NCBI RefSeq assembly: GCF_025452195.1
Contig: NZ_CP104973.1
Location: 3,393,001-3,457,000 of the forward strand
From: Phyllobacterium zundukense
Lineage (GTDB): Bacteria > Pseudomonadota > Alphaproteobacteria > Rhizobiales > Rhizobiaceae
DNA: 64,000 nt
Reading direction: 5' to 3'
The translations under genes were made by a program, and so were the position numbers. Shown in pieces: positions 1 to 8,109 of this stretch (position 1 is its first letter; every line of letters starts with the position of its first letter). Under the pieces are notes generated by a model, which was not told the origin of the DNA, ran no database searches, and was given only the letters and a program-made list of their open reading frames with translations.

Positions 1-2
1 TC

Positions 3-179
3 CTGTTTCGCGAGCGTCCCTGGCAACCCTTTCTGCTCTGCGCCTATCTTGTTTATGTAGCGCATGTAGCCATCGGTAATATCATCGACACCGACCATTG
101 GCGGCATTTCTGGCTGCTCGTCGGCATCGTCTGGGGCTGTGCCGCATTGGAGGCACGCTATCAGAGGAACACTGGGTGA
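3..179 (+). CDS. C-terminal fragment of a membrane protein (O-antigen ligase/polymerase-like)
   Basis: An open frame enters from the left edge and stops at TGA 177-179, giving 58 codons. The fragment is rich in aromatic and hydrophobic residues, with two likely membrane segments (around FLLCAYLVYVAHVAIG and FWLLVGIVWGCAALEA) and a short basic tail. This resembles the end of O-antigen ligase/Wzy-like polytopic proteins, but too little is visible to be sure; another polytopic membrane protein is possible. The gene is truncated by the window edge. Confidence 0.45.
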   Translation: MFRERPWQPFLLCAYLVYVAHVAIGNIIDTDHWRHFWLLVGIVWGCAALEARYQRNTG

Positions 180-410
180 TTCATGCGTGTTTTCTTGTTT
201 TCTCAAACTAAGCGCATGATCTTGTTTGATTTATTGCAATACAAATTGTATGCTGGAATACATAATATAACCAAAAATTGTGTAACACTTTTATCACAAC
301 TTATTGATGTAGTTCGTATCAAGGTAAAATACGTGGCCATACATGAAGAGCCGTGCATGAGGTCGTTTGCCAACTCTCGATGGAAGAAAGAATTGACCAA
401 AGCATGATGG

Positions 411-665
411 GTGTACCAATTGGTATTGTTTAGAAGCAACAGTAAAATCTATTCGAACGCTGATGCCCAGCTGATGCAGCGCTCCCTTGATTCGGCCGTC
501 CGGCAGCTGAATGGCCAAGACTTGTCAGACGACGAAATCAATACGCTGGCACGTTTCGTGCGCGCCGCTTTCATCATCGGCAATCGGGATATGGAATCCA
601 TGGCGAGGTTTGCGGTAAAGGCAGTTCTCATACGGCGCAAGAGCCGCGCGAAGACCCAGCTCTGA
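411..665 (+). CDS. small hypothetical protein
   Basis: An 84-residue frame starting with GTG. No family is recognised. From about residue 17 the sequence has the alternating charged/hydrophobic pattern of a soluble three-helix protein (NGQDLSDDEINTLARFVR then a helix with MESMARFAVKAV) and ends in a strongly basic tail (RRKSRAKTQ). The DNA is clearly more GC-rich than the AT-rich 230 bp upstream, where promoter elements probably lie. It converges with the MscS-like gene and the stop codons are only a few bases apart. The exact start is uncertain. Confidence 0.5.
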   Translation: MYQLVLFRSNSKIYSNADAQLMQRSLDSAVRQLNGQDLSDDEINTLARFVRAAFIIGNRDMESMARFAVKAVLIRRKSRAKTQL

Positions 666-667
666 AC

Positions 668-2836
668 TCAATTCTCCTGCAGCTTTGCGGCTTCGGCAGC
701 CTTCTTGCGTGCTATCGCGTCGTTTGTGGCTGCCGCGGCGACATTTGCCGTATGATCCTCATTGCCGGCAACTTGTACTGTCGGTGACGCAAAGCCGATG
801 CCATTGGCTCCGAACGCTTCCCTGATCATGGCATAGGCGCGGCGGCGGATCGTGGACTGATGCCCCGGTTTTGTCATCATGGCGAAGCTCAGATTGATAC
901 CGTAGTCGCCGAAAGCCTCGACGCCCTTCATCTTGACGGTCTCGATGATCTGCGGGCCGAATTCCGGATCCTGCAGCAGTTCGGCGCCGACCGCTTTCAC
1001 CAGCTTTTTGACCTTGGCGATATCTGTGTCGTAGCTGACCGAAATGAGGAATTTGTCGATGACCCAGTCACGGCTCATGTTCTGCACGGCACCCAACGTG
1101 CCGAATGGCACGGTGAAGATCGGACCGCGATGGTGCCGCAATTTCACGGAACGGATACTGAAGGATTCGACTGTGCCCTTGTAGCTGCCGCTCTGGATAT
1201 ATTCTCCCACCCGAAAGGCGTCGTCGGTCATGTAGAAGATGCCGCTGATGATGTCCCTGACCAGAGCCTGCGAGCCGAAGCCGATGGCGACGCCGAAAAT
1301 GCCGGCGCCCGCGATCAACGGGCCGATTGCCACGCCAAGACCGGACAGGACCATCATCACGGCAACCGCAGCGATGAGCACAGCAAGAAAATTGCGCAGA
1401 ATCGGCAGCAAGGTCATAAGCCGCCCGCTGCGGGCCAGTGCAGCTTCATCGCCGCCTTCGATCCGGGCTCGTTCAATACGACCGTTGATGAGACCTTTGA
1501 GCATATGCCAGATCAGATCTGCGGCGAGCAGGATCACCACGCCGCCCAGCACGCCGCGAATCATGCGGCTCGCGGCCTCGTCCTCCATCAAACCGATTGT
1601 GCGAAAACGAATGACCGCGCCGAGCCAGGCGACTGCAAGTATGATGATGATCACCCTTGCTCCCCGCTCCAGAAGGACTTCAAGGACCGGGTTCCTGGCT
1701 TTTGGCGCATCATCGGGGCCGGCGAAGAAGGACTTCACGATTGTGCTGGTCGTCCTCAAAATAGGAGGCAAGATGATGGCATAGACGCCGATCCAGAAAG
1801 CCAGGCTCATGCCGGCAACCCATAATGACCAAAGTACGCATAGATAGAGCGTGAGCAGCCACTCCTTGGCGCGGTAGGCCCGGGACGCAACGGGGGCTTC
1901 CGGCCGGTTCCAGACGGCTTCCAGCGCCACCGCCAACAGGCCAAGGCCGAGTGCGTAGACGATCAGGCTCCTGACGTTGGGTGTAAAATTGAGCGCGGTC
2001 ATCATGCCGGCTGCCGCCCAACCTGTGAAAAAGATGCCGGTGAACAAGGCAACGCGGCGATACCAGAACGCGGCCTGCACATCATCCATCGGAATGAGAC
2101 GCGCCGGAATCTCGCCGCCATCAGCCGTTTTGCGGTCGATTCCGAGCGAAATGGCCGCCAACCGCATGATCACGCGCCAGGCAATCAGCGCGACCAGCAT
2201 CGGAAGGACAAGCATGGCCAGGAGGGGCGGCCACGTAAATGCGTGGAACGCACCGATACTGGCCAAAGCAAAGACCACCAGCGGTGCCATAGCGGCGAAA
2301 ATCGATCGGCCGATTACGTGATGCCGTTTGGGCGTATCTGCCTCAGTTGCGGCCGGCACCGCCATTTTCCGGCGCGCGCGGCCGAGAATACGCCGGAAGA
2401 CAAATTCGGCGCCGAAACCGAGCGCAGCAAACGCAGCGAAGAGCACCAGGACCGCTCCCGGACGTCGGCCGTTGATTTCCGTCATGATCGTCGAGCGCGC
2501 CCCGGCAAACTCGCCGGGAACGGCCGGAATGGCCTGTACGAGGCCGCGCAAGTGTGCCCGGATGGCGTTCGACCATTGCATGAAGTCGCTTGCCGATGGC
2601 GCAACGGAAACCTCTTCCGCCGCCGCAGGCGGTGGTGCCCCCTTGGCGGCGATCCATGCTTTGATTTCGGGATCATCCAGCAGCTTCAGCAGCTCTTCGA
2701 CCTTTTTGGGTGGCGGCTCTGTCGCCACCGTCTGCGCCTGCGAAACTCCGGCAAGGCTCAGGAAAGCAACACAGCTCAATGCGAACACGATGCGCATTTT
2801 GGCGGTCATGGCTTGAAACACTACTACAGTACTCAT
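668..2836 (-). CDS. MscS-family mechanosensitive ion channel, large form with signal peptide
   Basis: A 722-residue protein of the large MscS class (YbiO/MscM-like size), which opens under membrane tension to release solutes on osmotic downshock. A signal peptide ends near SQAQ (about residue 35), followed by a periplasmic stretch, about ten membrane segments, and the conserved MscS pore and beta domain at about residues 500-590 (GAGIFGVAIGFGSQALVRD for the pore-lining helix, then TVPFGTLGAVQN). The cytoplasmic C-terminal domain follows and ends in an Ala/Lys-rich tail. The annotated ATG is followed nine codons later by another ATG (MTAKMRIVFALS) that would give a tighter signal peptide; neither has a strong ribosome site. 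The neighbours are small hypotheticals, so it is probably transcribed alone. Confidence 0.9.
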   Translation of the reverse strand: MSTVVVFQAMTAKMRIVFALSCVAFLSLAGVSQAQTVATEPPPKKVEELLKLLDDPEIKAWIAAKGAPPPAAAEEVSVAPSASDFMQWSNAIRAHLRGLVQAIPAVPGEFAGARSTIMTEINGRRPGAVLVLFAAFAALGFGAEFVFRRILGRARRKMAVPAATEADTPKRHHVIGRSIFAAMAPLVVFALASIGAFHAFTWPPLLAMLVLPMLVALIAWRVIMRLAAISLGIDRKTADGGEIPARLIPMDDVQAAFWYRRVALFTGIFFTGWAAAGMMTALNFTPNVRSLIVYALGLGLLAVALEAVWNRPEAPVASRAYRAKEWLLTLYLCVLWSLWVAGMSLAFWIGVYAIILPPILRTTSTIVKSFFAGPDDAPKARNPVLEVLLERGARVIIIILAVAWLGAVIRFRTIGLMEDEAASRMIRGVLGGVVILLAADLIWHMLKGLINGRIERARIEGGDEAALARSGRLMTLLPILRNFLAVLIAAVAVMMVLSGLGVAIGPLIAGAGIFGVAIGFGSQALVRDIISGIFYMTDDAFRVGEYIQSGSYKGTVESFSIRSVKLRHHRGPIFTVPFGTLGAVQNMSRDWVIDKFLISVSYDTDIAKVKKLVKAVGAELLQDPEFGPQIIETVKMKGVEAFGDYGINLSFAMMTKPGHQSTIRRRAYAMIREAFGANGIGFASPTVQVAGNEDHTANVAAAATNDAIARKKAAEAAKLQEN

Positions 2837-3042
2837 GCGTTTGCCCCGGACAGACGTTTTGGTATATTATGAACGCAAAACAATGGCCTGTCTCATGAAT
2901 AGTACAGCATTGCGTGCGCCGGAATAATGGTGCCGGCTCTATTTACCAGTTCCGCCAAAATAAGTGGTGTCCCGGCTACCCCGCCCTATTGCTGCCAACC
3001 GGATGGGTTTACATATAAGATGTGCCAACACGAGGAACCGTC

Positions 3043-3363
3043 ATGACCCGGATCGAATACAGGTTGCATGCTTTTGACCTCGCGAGCCCGTTCGGCTTCG
3101 CAGACGGCAATATGTTCGGTCACCTCTTGCGGGAAAAACTCGGAAAGCTCGCGCCGGACAAGCGGGCCGTTCTGATCGAATGCGTCAAAAGATTTTTGCT
3201 CCCGGCGCTGCCGCGGCGGATAAAGACTGTCCTCGTCGGCACGCACAATCCCATCCGCATTCCCGACGGCGAGACGATCGACGATATCGAGGACTTCACG
3301 GTCGGCATCCGGGAAGATCAGGTGCTGGAAGTGGCCGCGGAACTCGCTTCGAAGCACGATTGA
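3043..3363 (+). CDS. conserved hypothetical protein
   Basis: A 106-residue soluble protein without recognised domain, transmembrane segment or signal peptide. I chose ATG 3043 because GAGG lies eight bases upstream; an in-frame GTG at 3022 has no comparable site. The sequence is balanced in charge with an RRIKTVLVGTHNPIRIPDG stretch likely to form strands. It is flanked downstream by a rhizobial palindromic repeat and the duplicated tRNA-Pro end, so it marks the left chromosomal border of the islet. Confidence 0.6.
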   Translation: MTRIEYRLHAFDLASPFGFADGNMFGHLLREKLGKLAPDKRAVLIECVKRFLLPALPRRIKTVLVGTHNPIRIPDGETIDDIEDFTVGIREDQVLEVAAELASKHD

Positions 3364-3392
3364 TCGAAAAACATCAAACCGGATGCGCTGTT

Positions 3393-3457
3393 TAGAGTGT
3401 TTCGGTTTTACGCAATTCCGGACACAAAATCGGTTCCCGCTTTGCTGGAATTGCTCT
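3393..3457. repeat. rhizobial palindromic intergenic repeat
   Basis: An imperfect palindrome running from TAGAGTGTTTCGG through GCAATTCCGGACA to GGAATTGCTCT. It matches the general form of the very common Rhizobiales repeat with AGAG...CGGTTTT...GGAATTGCTCT ends, recalled from family knowledge and not searched here. It lies between the hypothetical gene and the duplicated tRNA end. Confidence 0.55.
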
Positions 3458-3477
3458 CGTCTGCTCCCGGAGCAGGC

Positions 3478-3499
3478 GTATAGCCGATATCGCGGCTAT
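3478..3499 (-). terminator. hairpin next to the duplicated tRNA-Pro end (candidate original tRNA terminator)
   Basis: A perfect 8-bp stem (TATAGCCG / CGGCTATA) around a 6-base loop, immediately outside the duplicated tRNA 3' end. If the islet were excised, this hairpin would lie directly downstream of tRNA-Pro, which suggests it once ended tRNA transcription. It has no strong T-run, so termination is inferred. Confidence 0.35.
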
Positions 3500-3501
3500 A
3501 C

Positions 3502-3534
3502 TGGTCGGAGTGGCCGGATTCGAACCGACGACCC
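3502..3534 (-). repeat. attachment-site repeat: duplicated 3' end of tRNA-Pro (distal att)
   Basis: These 33 bases are identical to 5394-5426, the 3' end (T arm, acceptor strand and CCA) of the intact tRNA-Pro gene. Identity stops abruptly on both sides. A duplicated tRNA 3' end bounding foreign-looking DNA is the classic product of tyrosine-recombinase integration. No integrase gene remains between the two copies. Confidence 0.8.
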
Positions 3535-3566
3535 TATAGTGCGGTAACGCGTGCCAACGTGGGCAC

Positions 3567-5192
3567 TTACTCACACGTAGGGTTATGCTGCGCGGTTGCG
3601 CTTTTGGTAATTTCCCGCGCTACACGAATGCGCAATGCATCGTCGTCTAATTTAACGAAAGTTTTGTAGTCTGGATGGCCTCGAATTTGAAGTAGCAACG
3701 ATTCTCGCGGGTAGTCTGCATATATTTCCAGAAAACGATCATAAAGGCCGAGAATATCACCACCATAGTTGCGAGTGGGACCCTCGGGTTTACCGAAAGC
3801 TGCATTGCCATAAATGGCGGCTGCCTTTGCTTCCTCACTGGAAAGCGGAACTCTTACGATGTGACTTGCTTTCGTAATTTCATCCTTGATTGCGACCGTA
3901 GCAGAGTCGCCGAATGCAACAATATCGTAAATCGTGCCTTGTGCGGGTGTTCCATCCGGCAAGTTGTAATCGAGTTTTTTGCCGATTTGCAGACTCTCGG
4001 AGACCCCGCTCAAGCCCGGAGGAGTGCCATCAAACGTTGATGGTACTGTTTCAACTTCCATAAAGCATTGATAGACCCAGATCATGTCTTTGTGCTTGTC
4101 TCGGCGTTCCATGGCCTCTTCAAGGGAGACGAGATCTTCAGACCTAAAATCATCCATCCTATAACCATCGAGGAAGATCAGGCGTTTGACTTCCTTGACG
4201 TCATCATTAGCAAAGTAGGGATGATTGGTCACAAAAACGTAAGTCGGGACTGGTTTTTCTTTAGATTGTTTGCCCACGGTCATCAATTCGGCCTCGCGGA
4301 CATACTGTTGGATTAGCGCATAAAGTGGCGGCAAGTCTGCTTCTGAAAAATTGGTCCCAATTGACAGTTCAAACCAATAGACCGCGTTGGATAGTTTCTT
4401 TTCCGAAGCAGCATGAACCTTATTTCGTAGCCAACTACGGAGCTCACTTCGAAATACGTCGCTGTTTAAATCGTAAGCGTTCTTCCAACTATTCTTCCGT
4501 TTGGCTTCCACTGCATACTTGCGGCCCGATTTCATAGTAGCCCAAAATTCTGGAGCCTTGTCTGACTTGGCTTGAGCATCCTCAATCTTAGCGCCCGCTA
4601 AAGCGAAAGCCGCTGCGACGACCGTCTCATAAACAGCCGGTTGAAAGTGATCGGGTTGCCGCAGCCGACCAATGAGACTCTTTGGCAACTGATCATGATG
4701 TTCCATCAGATAGAGGGCGTATGCAAATTGGAAAATGCCCGTAACAAATCCAACGGCTGGTGCCCCCTTGGATGTATCGTGCTGTTTACTATGGGCCGTA
4801 AACTTGTCCATCCATCCAAAAAGCGGATGTTTTAATCCGTGTTTCTTCGCTTGGGCGCCCCAATCACGGCCCATAACTTCTGGAAGATAGCTCAACAAGA
4901 AATCCGTGAAAAACGTCCATTTCGGTGAGAACACGATCCTGTTCCCGACGGCGACTACGCGTTGGCCTTGGAATTCCGCTGAGATAATCCTTTTACCGTG
5001 TCCCTGTTGCCGCTTGCGCACGATTTCCTGCGCTTCCCGCTGCCGAAGCATTCGAGCGATCTGTTCTTTCATGTCCTCCGGCAATTCTGGCTTTCTGATC
5101 TGCCCGTGGCAATGCTTGTATTTCTTACCGCTGCCACAAGGGCAAGGCGCGCTTCTTGCGATTCTGGTTGACCTTGGTTCGCCGGGTTTCAT
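3567..5192 (-). CDS. SEC-C motif protein with PD-(D/E)xK-like core, sole cargo of a tRNA-Pro islet
   Basis: About 541 residues. Residue numbers here count from the upstream GTG at 5207. A SEC-C zinc motif is at the N-terminus (CPCGSGKKYKHCHG, with C22, C24, C33 and H34 as ligands), followed by a charged helix. The middle has the spacing of a restriction-endonuclease-like core: E194 in a helix, P219-E220-F221, then E234-A-K236. The C-terminal 300 residues are unassigned. I prefer ATG 5192 because GGAG sits nine bases upstream; the GTG is the alternative. The gene is visibly AT-richer than its surroundings and is the only gene between the two copies of the tRNA-Pro 3' end. Defence or nucleic-acid processing is an inference from the nuclease-like motif and the mobile setting. 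Confidence 0.8.
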   Translation of the reverse strand: MKPGEPRSTRIARSAPCPCGSGKKYKHCHGQIRKPELPEDMKEQIARMLRQREAQEIVRKRQQGHGKRIISAEFQGQRVVAVGNRIVFSPKWTFFTDFLLSYLPEVMGRDWGAQAKKHGLKHPLFGWMDKFTAHSKQHDTSKGAPAVGFVTGIFQFAYALYLMEHHDQLPKSLIGRLRQPDHFQPAVYETVVAAAFALAGAKIEDAQAKSDKAPEFWATMKSGRKYAVEAKRKNSWKNAYDLNSDVFRSELRSWLRNKVHAASEKKLSNAVYWFELSIGTNFSEADLPPLYALIQQYVREAELMTVGKQSKEKPVPTYVFVTNHPYFANDDVKEVKRLIFLDGYRMDDFRSEDLVSLEEAMERRDKHKDMIWVYQCFMEVETVPSTFDGTPPGLSGVSESLQIGKKLDYNLPDGTPAQGTIYDIVAFGDSATVAIKDEITKASHIVRVPLSSEEAKAAAIYGNAAFGKPEGPTRNYGGDILGLYDRFLEIYADYPRESLLLQIRGHPDYKTFVKLDDDALRIRVAREITKSATAQHNPTCE

Positions 5193-5393
5193 AACCCAAT
5201 GCTCCACATTGCGAAGAATAGCTATGAAAATAAACTGCTTCGGTCAAAGCGGAAAGGTTCTTCCCAAGGAGGCCAAGGAACGCGATACGGGTAATGTATG
5301 GGGCTCCCCCCTACCTACATCACGCCCATATTCGCCAAGAATAGAAAAATGTTCTTTGGCGCCGATTTCCTAAGCCGTTCTCTTGGAAGAAAA

Positions 5394-5470
<77 letters not shown>

Positions 5471-5775
5471 ATAAATTCGCTAGATCAATGACTTAGCGAG
5501 GCATTCAATCCTCAGAATATTCGGCCTATTTTCTGCCGGGGTAACGCTGAGGGTAACAGTCTCGCCGATTATTTGGGAAGTCTCTGGGGGAAACCTCAAA
5601 TCGACAGGCGAGCAATTACCCTATGGCGCTACAGGAGGCAAGGGCCGCAACGGAACTACGGACAAGAAATATCCGGCAGAGCGAACCGTTTTCGCCCATA
5701 GTGATTATCCCCTGCCGGTCGGAAGTCCAGGTGAAACATGCTATGGTTTGCTTGGAGGAACGGAGGGACAGAACG

Positions 5776-6066
5776 TTGCCCAATCACGAGGAGAAGATTG
5801 CGTCCTACAAGACGTTGATTGATTTGCACTATAGCAATGTCGAGAAAGCACAATGGAGACTGTTTGAATTGCGAACCGGATCGATAACCACCGCCGGGGA
5901 TGAAGTCGCTTTCAGCAGGTCATTGATTGCAGATGAAATGTGCGAAATCCGCAAGCTGGAAACGCTCCTGAAGCGGCTCGAGCACCCCAAGGAAAACGAC
6001 ACGACAGTGTTATGGCGCATGTTACGCCTAGGGGGCAGTTTGGGCTGGAGCCGTAAAATCAACTGA
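5776..6066 (+). CDS. small hypothetical helical protein
   Basis: No family is recognised. The frame is open from 5623, but the first 50 codons look non-coding. A strong purine-rich ribosome site (GGAGG and GGAGGG) lies eight bases before TTG 5776, giving a 96-residue protein starting PNHEEKIASYKTLIDLHYSN; ATG 5743 is an alternative start. The product is charged and predicted to be two long helices (LIADEMCEIRKLETLLKRLE). It lies beside the tRNA-Pro gene in a low-density accessory stretch. Confidence 0.5.
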   Translation: MPNHEEKIASYKTLIDLHYSNVEKAQWRLFELRTGSITTAGDEVAFSRSLIADEMCEIRKLETLLKRLEHPKENDTTVLWRMLRLGGSLGWSRKIN

Positions 6067-6429
6067 CTATCGCTAGCCCTTATCAGGGGTGAGAAGAAGG
6101 AGGAGAGCAAGACATACTAGCCCCCACGCGGCTGTCTTCTCTCCTCTCTCTCCCCCCAACTGGCCGCTTTAGCGGAGGAAACATTTGTCCCAAGACCGGG
6201 GTGCCAACAGCGGTCAGCGGGAGCAGGTTACACCTGATTTGCAGTGTCGACTGGCTGGCAAAATGGTCAATCACCTAAAGGCGTATTCCTGCTCCAATTG
6301 AGCCAGCGCACGCCCTCCCCACTCCAGACGCCGCACAAAAATTTCTCCGCATGTCGGCAACCGGCCGGCTCATTCGTCCTTTGAGTTGCCGCGCTGGCCG
6401 GCAACGCGCCTGGTAGAGGAGTAACCACC
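6067..6429. other. intergenic region without a recognised gene
   Basis: About 360 bp with pyrimidine-rich stretches near 6140-6170 that are partly complementary to the purine run at 6092-6110, so a weak hairpin is possible. I see no convincing ORF, terminator or RNA gene. The last bases carry the ribosome site GAGGAG of the following VOC gene. Confidence 0.5.
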
Positions 6430-6903
6430 ATGATCAAGATCACTCAGCATCTCTGGTTCGAGAAAGATATGGAAGCCGCCATCGGCTTCTACACATCCCT
6501 GATTCCCGGCTCATCGGTCGACTGGATATCCGCTTTGCCTGCTGACAGCCCGAGCGGGCCAGCGGGCAGCGTCAGGATCGCTGCCTTCACGCTCGGCGAC
6601 CAGCGCTATATGGCGATCGAGGCCGGTCCCCTCGATCCGTTCAACCACAGTTTCTCGATCATTGCCGAATGCGAAACCCAAGCGGAGATCGACCGTCTAT
6701 GGGACGCGCTGAAGGAGGGCGGCTCGACGGAGCAATGCGGCTGGTTGAAAGATCGCTGGGGCCTCTCCTGGCAGATAACGCCGAAGCGGCTCGCTGAGCT
6801 CATGGGCGACCCCGACCCCGCCAAGGCCAAGCGAGTTGCCGAAGCGATGCTCGGCATGGTGAAGTTCGATATCGCAGGTCTGGAGGCGGCGGCGAATTGT
6901 TGA
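6430..6903 (+). CDS. VOC-family protein (PhnB / 3-demethylubiquinone-methyltransferase-like fold)
   Basis: A 157-residue protein of the vicinal-oxygen-chelate superfamily, PhnB-like branch. It starts MIKITQHLWFEKDMEAAIGF with the typical first beta-alpha unit, and the second half contains LWDALKEGG..CGWLKDRWGLSWQITP, the hallmark end of this branch (G-W-L-x-D-x-x-G-x-x-W-Q). Members are often annotated as glyoxalase or methyltransferase-like without proven activity. GAGGAG lies eight to nine bases before the ATG. It converges with the acetyltransferase. Confidence 0.88.
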   Translation: MIKITQHLWFEKDMEAAIGFYTSLIPGSSVDWISALPADSPSGPAGSVRIAAFTLGDQRYMAIEAGPLDPFNHSFSIIAECETQAEIDRLWDALKEGGSTEQCGWLKDRWGLSWQITPKRLAELMGDPDPAKAKRVAEAMLGMVKFDIAGLEAAANC

Positions 6904-6914
6904 CGGGGATCCGA

Positions 6915-7436
6915 TCAGTCGGGATCGGACACTCTCTCGAACAACTCCACAGGGTTGCCGCGATAGGTTGTGGCTTTGAACATTTTGAAGCCTAGGCGTG
7001 CGGCGACGCTTTTCGAGGTATCGTTCCAGGTATCGATCATACAAACGGTCCGGTTTGAAATTCTCCTGGAGTCGAACCAGACAAATACGGCTTGCATCGC
7101 CTCGGTTGCTATACCCCGGCCGTTCCGGGAATATTCCACCCTCCACATGGCCTCTGGATAACCATCGTAAGAGGCGCCGTGACCTCGATGAAAATGCGCC
7201 AGCCCCACCTCGCCGATCACCGCGCCAGATATACGGTCGACAACGGCAAATGGGCCGAAGTCAAACGTTGCCCAGTGTCCGATCCAGCGCAGCAACCGAT
7301 ACCAGATATCTTCCTCGCTCAGTTGCGGGTGACCGGGAGAACCATCCGTCACCGGCTTGTTCACCCACACGCTCTTGTAGGTTTCAAAATCGCCGATGAG
7401 CAGCGGACGCAGGAGCAGACGGTCTGTTTCAATCAT
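6915..7436 (-). CDS. GNAT-family N-acetyltransferase (RimJ/RimL-like)
   Basis: About 173 residues, starting MIETDRLLLRPLLIGDFETY as in RimJ/RimL-type acetyltransferases. The acetyl-CoA binding region contains YSRNGRGIATEAMQAV (R-x-x-G-x-A motif A), and the end has TWNDTSKSVAARLGFK, the usual N-x-x-S-x-x-x-x-x-x-x-G-F motif. An upstream in-frame TTG at 7451 would add five residues; I prefer ATG 7436. The substrate cannot be told; these enzymes acetylate ribosomal proteins, amino acids or antibiotics. Confidence 0.88.
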   Translation of the reverse strand: MIETDRLLLRPLLIGDFETYKSVWVNKPVTDGSPGHPQLSEEDIWYRLLRWIGHWATFDFGPFAVVDRISGAVIGEVGLAHFHRGHGASYDGYPEAMWRVEYSRNGRGIATEAMQAVFVWFDSRRISNRTVCMIDTWNDTSKSVAARLGFKMFKATTYRGNPVELFERVSDPD

Positions 7437-7473
7437 GGTTTTGCTTGCCAAATGATGGGGTAGGTTCGCAATT

Positions 7474-7743
7474 TAGGTCGTAAACTCATAAATCTGGTAG
7501 AAATGGCGCCTGAAACGGCAAGAAGATGCGAGGAGAAGCGTGAAGGGCGGGGCCTTTCCCCCGGCCGAGCGGTTCGACATGGCAGCTTGCAGCCGTTTCG
7601 GCGTCCGGAGGATATGGTCCATCTTCCCGGCAACTGCGTCGCAAAGGACTTGAAAATGGATAAACATTTCCTTCGCCTTTGCTCCTTGTATCCGAAAAGA
7701 TGGCCTCATACCATTTCCATCAGATTTATGAGTTCACGACCTA
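7474..7743. mobile_element. MITE-like element with 33-bp imperfect terminal inverted repeats
   Basis: The ends 7474-7506 (TAGGTCGTAAACTCATAAAT...) and 7711-7743 (...ATTTATGAGTTCACGACCTA) are inverted copies differing at only a few positions. The 270-bp interior has no long ORF. There is no clear target-site duplication and no transposase here, so this is a non-autonomous element mobilised in trans, or a decayed end pair. Confidence 0.6.
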
Positions 7744-8109
7744 GTTTAATATCCGCATTCGAAGGTACCGCCAAATTCTAAACGCGCGTTTTCAATCTTT
7801 CGATCCTTATGCTGAACGCCGCAGCGCTCGACGGCACATGCAAGCCCATGGGCGTACGACGCAGCGTGTGATTCGATGGCGCTCCGATTGCAGCGCATCT
7901 TTGCCTGCAGCCATTAAGTAACAATTCCGCAACACCTTTCCCCAAAGATGGATGCACGCTGCGATTGTATTCGAAAACTAAACCTTTAGATTTATAGTAG
8001 AGCTTTGACTCGCACGACTAATGACCGTTTTATGCATTTTCTAAAACCGGCACGGCAGAGGGGGATCCTTGACAGCTGCGTCCGAAGAAAAGGTGGGATA
8101 GGTATCGGC
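7744..8109. other. long leader region upstream of the autotransporter gene
   Basis: About 365 bp without a supported gene. The frame of the autotransporter is open from 8005, but those 35 codons lack a signal sequence. A TTGACA at 8068-8073 has no matching -10 at correct spacing. The promoter of the autotransporter is presumably here but cannot be placed. Confidence 0.4.

Noticed and set aside
183..407. AT-rich 74-codon plus-strand frame and overlapping minus-strand frames
   Set aside because: No ribosome site, no coding-like composition, and AT-rich promoter-like DNA.
860..1825. 321-codon plus-strand frame within the MscS-like gene
   Set aside because: Antisense shadow; Asp/His-rich without recognisable family.
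8068..8073. TTGACA resembling a sigma-70 -35 box before the autotransporter
   Set aside because: At 16-18 bp spacing there is only GGTGGG-type sequence, with no -10 box.
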